The notes beneath the pieces are model-generated. The model searched no databases, was not told the origin of the DNA, and saw nothing but the letters and a program-made list of their open reading frames with translations. Both the position numbers and the translations under genes were made by a program. Shown in pieces: positions 60,275 through 64,000 of a DNA stretch of 64,000 nt. The stretch lies in assembly GCA_025602915.1 (NCBI GenBank), contig JAHLJZ010000001.1, positions 682,001-746,000 on the forward strand, read 5' to 3'. Numbering within the stretch: the first letter of the stretch is position 1; every line of letters starts with the position of its first letter. The DNA comes from Paraphysoderma sedebokerense (taxonomy: Eukaryota > Blastocladiomycota > Physodermatomycetes > Physodermatales > Physodermataceae).

Positions 60275-62093
60275 TTATTGTCTCCAGATTTTCAATGCCT
60301 TATCTTTACTCCCACTGGCCGCCTTTTCCCCATTTGGGCTCCAATCCACAGCGTACACTTCATCTGCATGTCCAGGCAAATCCACCTTCATTTTTCGCGT
60401 CTTCAAGTCCCATATTTTACAAGTCGAATCCTTGCTAGCGCTCAATAGTAGTCTCGAGTCACTGGAGAAGCATATCTGATAAACTGAAGCAACATGCGCC
60501 CTCAAATTATACATGAATTTCCCAGTAAAACCGTCCCACAACTTAATGGACTTATCAAATGAGGCAGAAGCGAGCAGATGTCCAGACGGAGAGAATATAA
60601 CTTGATTTACTAGCTGTTGATGCCCGGTCAACCTTGCCACTGGCTGCTTCGCTTTTTCTGGATTCCACAAAAATAGAGTGAAATCATCCGAGCCCGACAC
60701 TAGTCGTTCGTCTGACTTCCCTTTATGTGTTCTATATCGCTCAAGAGCGGCCTTGTGCGCTGCTTCTTTGGAATCAAACGTCCGATCGGTGTGATCGAAA
60801 GGTCCAGTTCGTAAAATGTAGTCCGTACTAAGAGCCATAGTATTGACCCAATGTCCATGTCCCTGCAAACTTCTAACAAGCTTGCCCTATAAGGCGGAAG
60901 AAATATGAGAAAGACAATTAGGCTCCTATGACATAAAACATCGTTATTACCTGTTTAGCATCCCACACTTTTATCGTACAGTCGCGGCTAGCGGTATAGA
61001 TTAATCCTTTTCCGCCCCATTTAACACACGTCACGGATTTCGTATGTTGGGAAAGGGAGAAAACGGCATGGCGCAGCTTGGTGTCCCATACTTTTACAGT
61101 CCCGTCTTTCGATGACGACGCAAGACGATTACAATCCGGATTGCTTGATATGAAGGTTAGAGAGTGAATATATATACGGACGATTCAAACGCTCGTACCT
61201 ATGCATAGGTTCCCAACTCAGAGATGTTATCGCATCTCTATGACCTTTCAAAGGAGACCCAATGGCGTTGCCTGTCAACGGATCCCATAATTGGATGGTT
61301 GAGTCCATTGAACCTGACGCCAGGGTTTTACAGTCGGGTGCCCAAGCAACACATAATACCCAGCTCTTATGGGATTTCAACGTTGCTTTTGGTGTTTCAG
61401 TATCGAGATCCCAAATTCGTACAGTCGTGTCGCCTGCCATAAAGCAAATTAGTGCTCGTTAGAGGGAACAGAAAATGTCGAAACAATCCATACCTGAGCC
61501 GCTGGCGAGCTGTCTACCGTCAGGGCTAAAATGAACAGAGAGGACTGCTTCGCTGTGACCTAAATCAAACGCCTTCAGTTTTGAAACTTTGATTAATATT
61601 TGCACTTGACGAAGAACTTACCGCTCAATGTAGAACTGCATCTAGACACGGCCCTCACTCGGAAAATGGCTTGCGGTTGATAGACAATTGTCAATATATC
61701 TTCTGTTGACTTCTTCGATCCTTCAACTACGTCTTTTTTTAAAGAATCTGTTACTTCTAAATCGTCAACGTGAAATGTATATGGTAGCGGTTCATCCTAT
61801 GCCGAATCGAATGGTTAGTCGGAGCCAGAATTTATGCACTCAAAATGATTGAAATCGTGCAAAACGACCCAAACTACTGGCAATTTCGATAGTCAATGAT
61901 TTATGGCATTAATTAGATGCTTACATTATCCAATAACTTATTCAATAGATGTTCTAACTGTTCAGGCGTGACATTAATTGGTAAATTCAACGGCGGGCCA
62001 GTTGATTCTCCGTCTGCTGATTTGAATTGAGCTATAATGGATTTTGCTGTTTCAGAGCTTTCAGTATTATTTAGATTGGGGCTGACGGTCATT
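60275..62093 (-). CDS. NLE1: Notchless/Rsa4, 60S ribosome-assembly WD40 protein
   Basis: The start MTVSPNLNNTESSETA is at 62093. The N-terminal NLE (ubiquitin-like) domain contains LNLPINVTPEQLEHLLNKLL, DEPLPYTFHVDDLEV and EDILTIVYQPQAIFRVRAV. This is the MIDAS-binding partner of the AAA-ATPase Rea1. Eight WD40 repeats follow: SGSGDTTVRIWDLDTETP, SGSMDSTIQLWDPLTG, SSSKDGTVKVWDTKLR, TASRDCTIKVWDAKQG, SGSDDFTLFLWNPEKA, SASFDKSIKLWDGFTG, SASKDSTCKIWDLKTR and SGSKDKALKIWRQ. The last repeat ends the protein, as usual. NLE1 is required for pre-60S maturation. Short introns. TCACGTGA lies about 75 bp upstream. Confidence 0.96.
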
Positions 62094-62781
62094 TTGGTTT
62101 AATCAATTCGGAAATGCCTGCATAACTTGCGCTCTTGCCAGCTCACCGAGGAAATTGTTTCCTCTGTCACGTGACTATTGCTTCCTAGTTACACACGACT
62201 TGCTTCTTCCCCAACAAAACTTTGGCAAATGAAATGTCAATTTCAGCTCGCTCTCTTCTTTCCGCAAAGTGCAGTGATTCAATTAACTTTCCAGAGTTGT
62301 GCCCAAATGAAATTGGCAACTTCGATAGAATTGTAAGTGGCTGGACGTCACAATCCCTGGCAATAAATGAAATAGTACAAACTTCGACTGTTCAAGCAGT
62401 CATTCAAATCAAGATACATTTATGTACTTATATTCTCGATGGTATATATCACTGCACTTAAAAATGATCATTTTTGCTTTCGAGCGTGGTAATCGAGCAG
62501 TTGTAATGATATTGTGATAGACGATTGAATCATTGAACACACAGTAACTGCTCGTCGTCAACAACTGTGATTGTCGTTCCGCACCCTTTCTCATACCTCC
62601 GGCTCCGCTTTTGGTTCACTTCCGCCTATAAGACGCTACATATATTGCAATTCTCACTCCTGCTTTTAAATTTTTCCTGATTATTCAACCTGTTGTGTTC
62701 TGTATTAAAGTAATTGCTGCTTGTCTCTGTCTTGTCTCGGACTAATTCGCCATCGTCCCGTCGTTTTCAAGAAGCAATTGT
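62094..62781. promoter_or_regulatory. Divergent promoter region, NLE1 / PAS-domain gene
   Basis: This 688-bp gap has a TCACGTGA palindrome at 62167-62174 close to NLE1. A TATAAGACG/ATATATTG stretch (about 62627-62650) lies nearer the PAS gene. Small frames here show no domains. Confidence 0.4.
62167..62174. promoter_or_regulatory. E-box palindrome TCACGTGA upstream of NLE1
   Basis: A perfect 8-bp palindrome lies about 75 bp before the NLE1 ATG (62093, minus strand). Confidence 0.5.
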
Positions 62782-64000
62782 ATGAACTCCTTCGAGTCTT
62801 CCCATTCAATAATCGAGTGTCCCCTTCGATCAAGTATTTTCCTGCTGACGACATCGAAAGAATTGCCATATTACCCCCCATCAAATTCCCTCCAAAACCA
62901 ATCGTCGCGACACCGATCCGATTCAATAGACTTTAAGCATCAGGTGATTCTGGCTGCCAGCGCTGAATGTGTATCATCCTTTAGCTACACAGAGATGGAC
63001 CTGATTGGACGACCGATGTCGTACCTTTTTGAGACAGGTATCCTGACGGAATATTTATTGCAGCCTTTTTATCAGATGACTACTAAGGAAGGAAAGCTAC
63101 GTATCGTGATGCTTTGCCGGCACGAAATACAGTCACAGTCTTCATCTTCGGCTAAAATGCATGTCGTTAAATTCGAGAAAGATATGTTCATCTGGTTCTT
63201 CATTGACGTAACCCCGCTAGAAACGCTCTCAAAAGAAATTTCCATAAAGTTTGGGGATTTTCCAAACGAAGGGTCATATCTTAATCCGCCGTTTTCATCA
63301 CTTAGCTCCTTTGCTGAAAATAGCGGATGCTATTCTTTAAACCCTACTATTTTTCGAATTACCCCTTTCGGTATAATTCAAGAGATATTTCCTCTCCATG
63401 GCTCTGCTGACTTGTCACTGTTGAATACTCCGTTCATGCGTTATGTTCATCCAGACGATTTGAGATTAGTTTGTCAGACATTAAACGGTGTGGTAAAAAG
63501 GAGAAGTAATAGTTTAAATGACCGCAACTGTGTCACGGTTCCCTGTCGATGGCGCACTGAGAGGAATAGTCACAGGACGTGTGAGAGCTCTGGGGGCAGA
63601 GACAACCTACACGGAACAAAGGAAGTTATTTCAGACGAAAACGGAACATTCGAGTACACCCAAATTTATTTCACATGTCTGCTTGAGTACGATCCACTCG
63701 TGTCAGCAGACGCTGCTCAGCCAATTATCATTATACGACCAAGTACCTCTACCTTATCATTCACTCGACTCCCACCTTCCATTTCTGAATCAGTCGGCAA
63801 TTCAATGAAAACGCTGAACTCGCCTCCACCGCCGAAGAATCTTTGGATCGAATTTTCACGTTTTGTGGAAACATGCTCAGGTAGCTTTATTACCGTCAGA
63901 CATAGAACCTCGCAATTCATGTCCGAAGCGAGAATGTACATTCGTGAATACTTGTGCCATTTAGAGCTTTCATTCGCAATATCGCTGAAAGATGCTGCAT
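62782..64000 (+). CDS. PAS-domain protein (partial, runs off the window)
   Basis: An uninterrupted frame runs from the ATG at 62782 (MNSFESSHSIIE) to the window end, at least 406 residues. After a Ser-rich start, HQVILAASAECVSSFSYTEMDLIGRPMSYLFE is a PAS-type core (key part LIGRPMSYLFE). It is followed by a beta-strand region and a second PAS-like unit (PTIFRITPFGIIQEIF, PFMRYVHPDDLRLVCQTL). The YVHPDDL element is common to fungal PAS sensors (white-collar-like and relatives). No LOV photocysteine motif (NCRFLQ) is visible, so light sensing is not indicated. The C-terminal part, possibly with effector domains, lies outside the window. Confidence 0.7.
   Translation, partial: MNSFESSHSIIECPLRSSIFLLTTSKELPYYPPSNSLQNQSSRHRSDSIDFKHQVILAASAECVSSFSYTEMDLIGRPMSYLFETGILTEYLLQPFYQMTTKEGKLRIVMLCRHEIQSQSSSSAKMHVVKFEKDMFIWFFIDVTPLETLSKEISIKFGDFPNEGSYLNPPFSSLSSFAENSGCYSLNPTIFRITPFGIIQEIFPLHGSADLSLLNTPFMRYVHPDDLRLVCQTLNGVVKRRSNSLNDRNCVTVPCRWRTERNSHRTCESSGGRDNLHGTKEVISDENGTFEYTQIYFTCLLEYDPLVSADAAQPIIIIRPSTSTLSFTRLPPSISESVGNSMKTLNSPPPPKNLWIEFSRFVETCSGSFITVRHRTSQFMSEARMYIREYLCHLELSFAISLKDAA

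Noticed and set aside
63039-63064. Possible 26-nt intron in the PAS gene (GT...AG)
   Set aside because: It is too short for this genome, and the frame reads through it without a stop.

Overview
The window is nuclear DNA from an intron-rich eukaryote, most likely an early-diverging fungus. The fungal signs are a CSC1/OSCA channel, an EI24-type membrane protein, a Cdc3/10/12-class septin, a COX18 insertase, a Crz1-like zinc-finger factor and a fungal-type DAHP synthase. Several genes that Dikarya usually lack are also present: LRGUK (linked to cilia/flagella in animals), taspase-1, a MAP4K kinase with a CNH domain, a CECR2-like DDT-bromodomain protein and a selenoprotein-H homologue. Together these suggest a zoosporic or other early-branching lineage, but the species is an inference. 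Introns are short (about 50-100 nt) with GT...AG ends. I see 33 protein-coding genes and no tRNA, rRNA, CRISPR array, viral element or recognisable transposon.

Layout: 0.2-4.3 kb, a SUZ-domain protein (-) divergent from a CHK2-type FHA kinase (+). 4.3-10.2 kb, a 7TM orphan, a BNA7-like hydrolase and an SRP40/Nopp140 protein (all +). 10.3-15.4 kb, a large unidentified C-terminally membrane-anchored protein (-), an mS26-like mitochondrial protein (+) and a Crz1-like factor (-). 16.6-24.8 kb, CBF5 (+), selenoprotein H (-), CECR2-like (+) and ribulose-phosphate epimerase (+). 24.8-30.8 kb, LRGUK, DAHP synthase and a carotenoid-oxygenase relative (all -). 31-33 kb, a coiled-coil protein (+). 33.3-47 kb, LSM4, a small membrane protein, beta-tubulin, an Aralar-type carrier, a MAP4K, a septin and SSU72 (all -). 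47-64 kb, LSM6 (+), EI24 (+), TASP1 (-), DUS4 (-), CDC123 (+), COX18 (+), CSC1 (+), a SEL1-repeat protein (-), NLE1 (-) and the start of a PAS-domain gene (+) that runs off the end.

There is no operon-like pathway. The recurring theme is RNA and ribosome metabolism (CBF5, SRP40, NLE1, LSM4, LSM6, SSU72, DUS4, CDC123, mS26-like), mixed with mitochondrial and cytoskeletal housekeeping. Many neighbours are divergent and share compact promoters. Several of these carry the E-box core CACGTG or the CRE palindrome TGACGTCA.

The most striking observation is at 18835-19605 (-). The splice model that restores the conserved selenoprotein-H redox motif places an in-frame TGA exactly where animal SELENOH has selenocysteine (Cys-x-x-Sec). 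TGA is used as an ordinary stop elsewhere in the window (LSM6, DUS4, the 10.3-13 kb gene), so this looks like genuine Sec recoding in a fungus. I could not identify a convincing SECIS element by eye in its roughly 290-nt 3' UTR.
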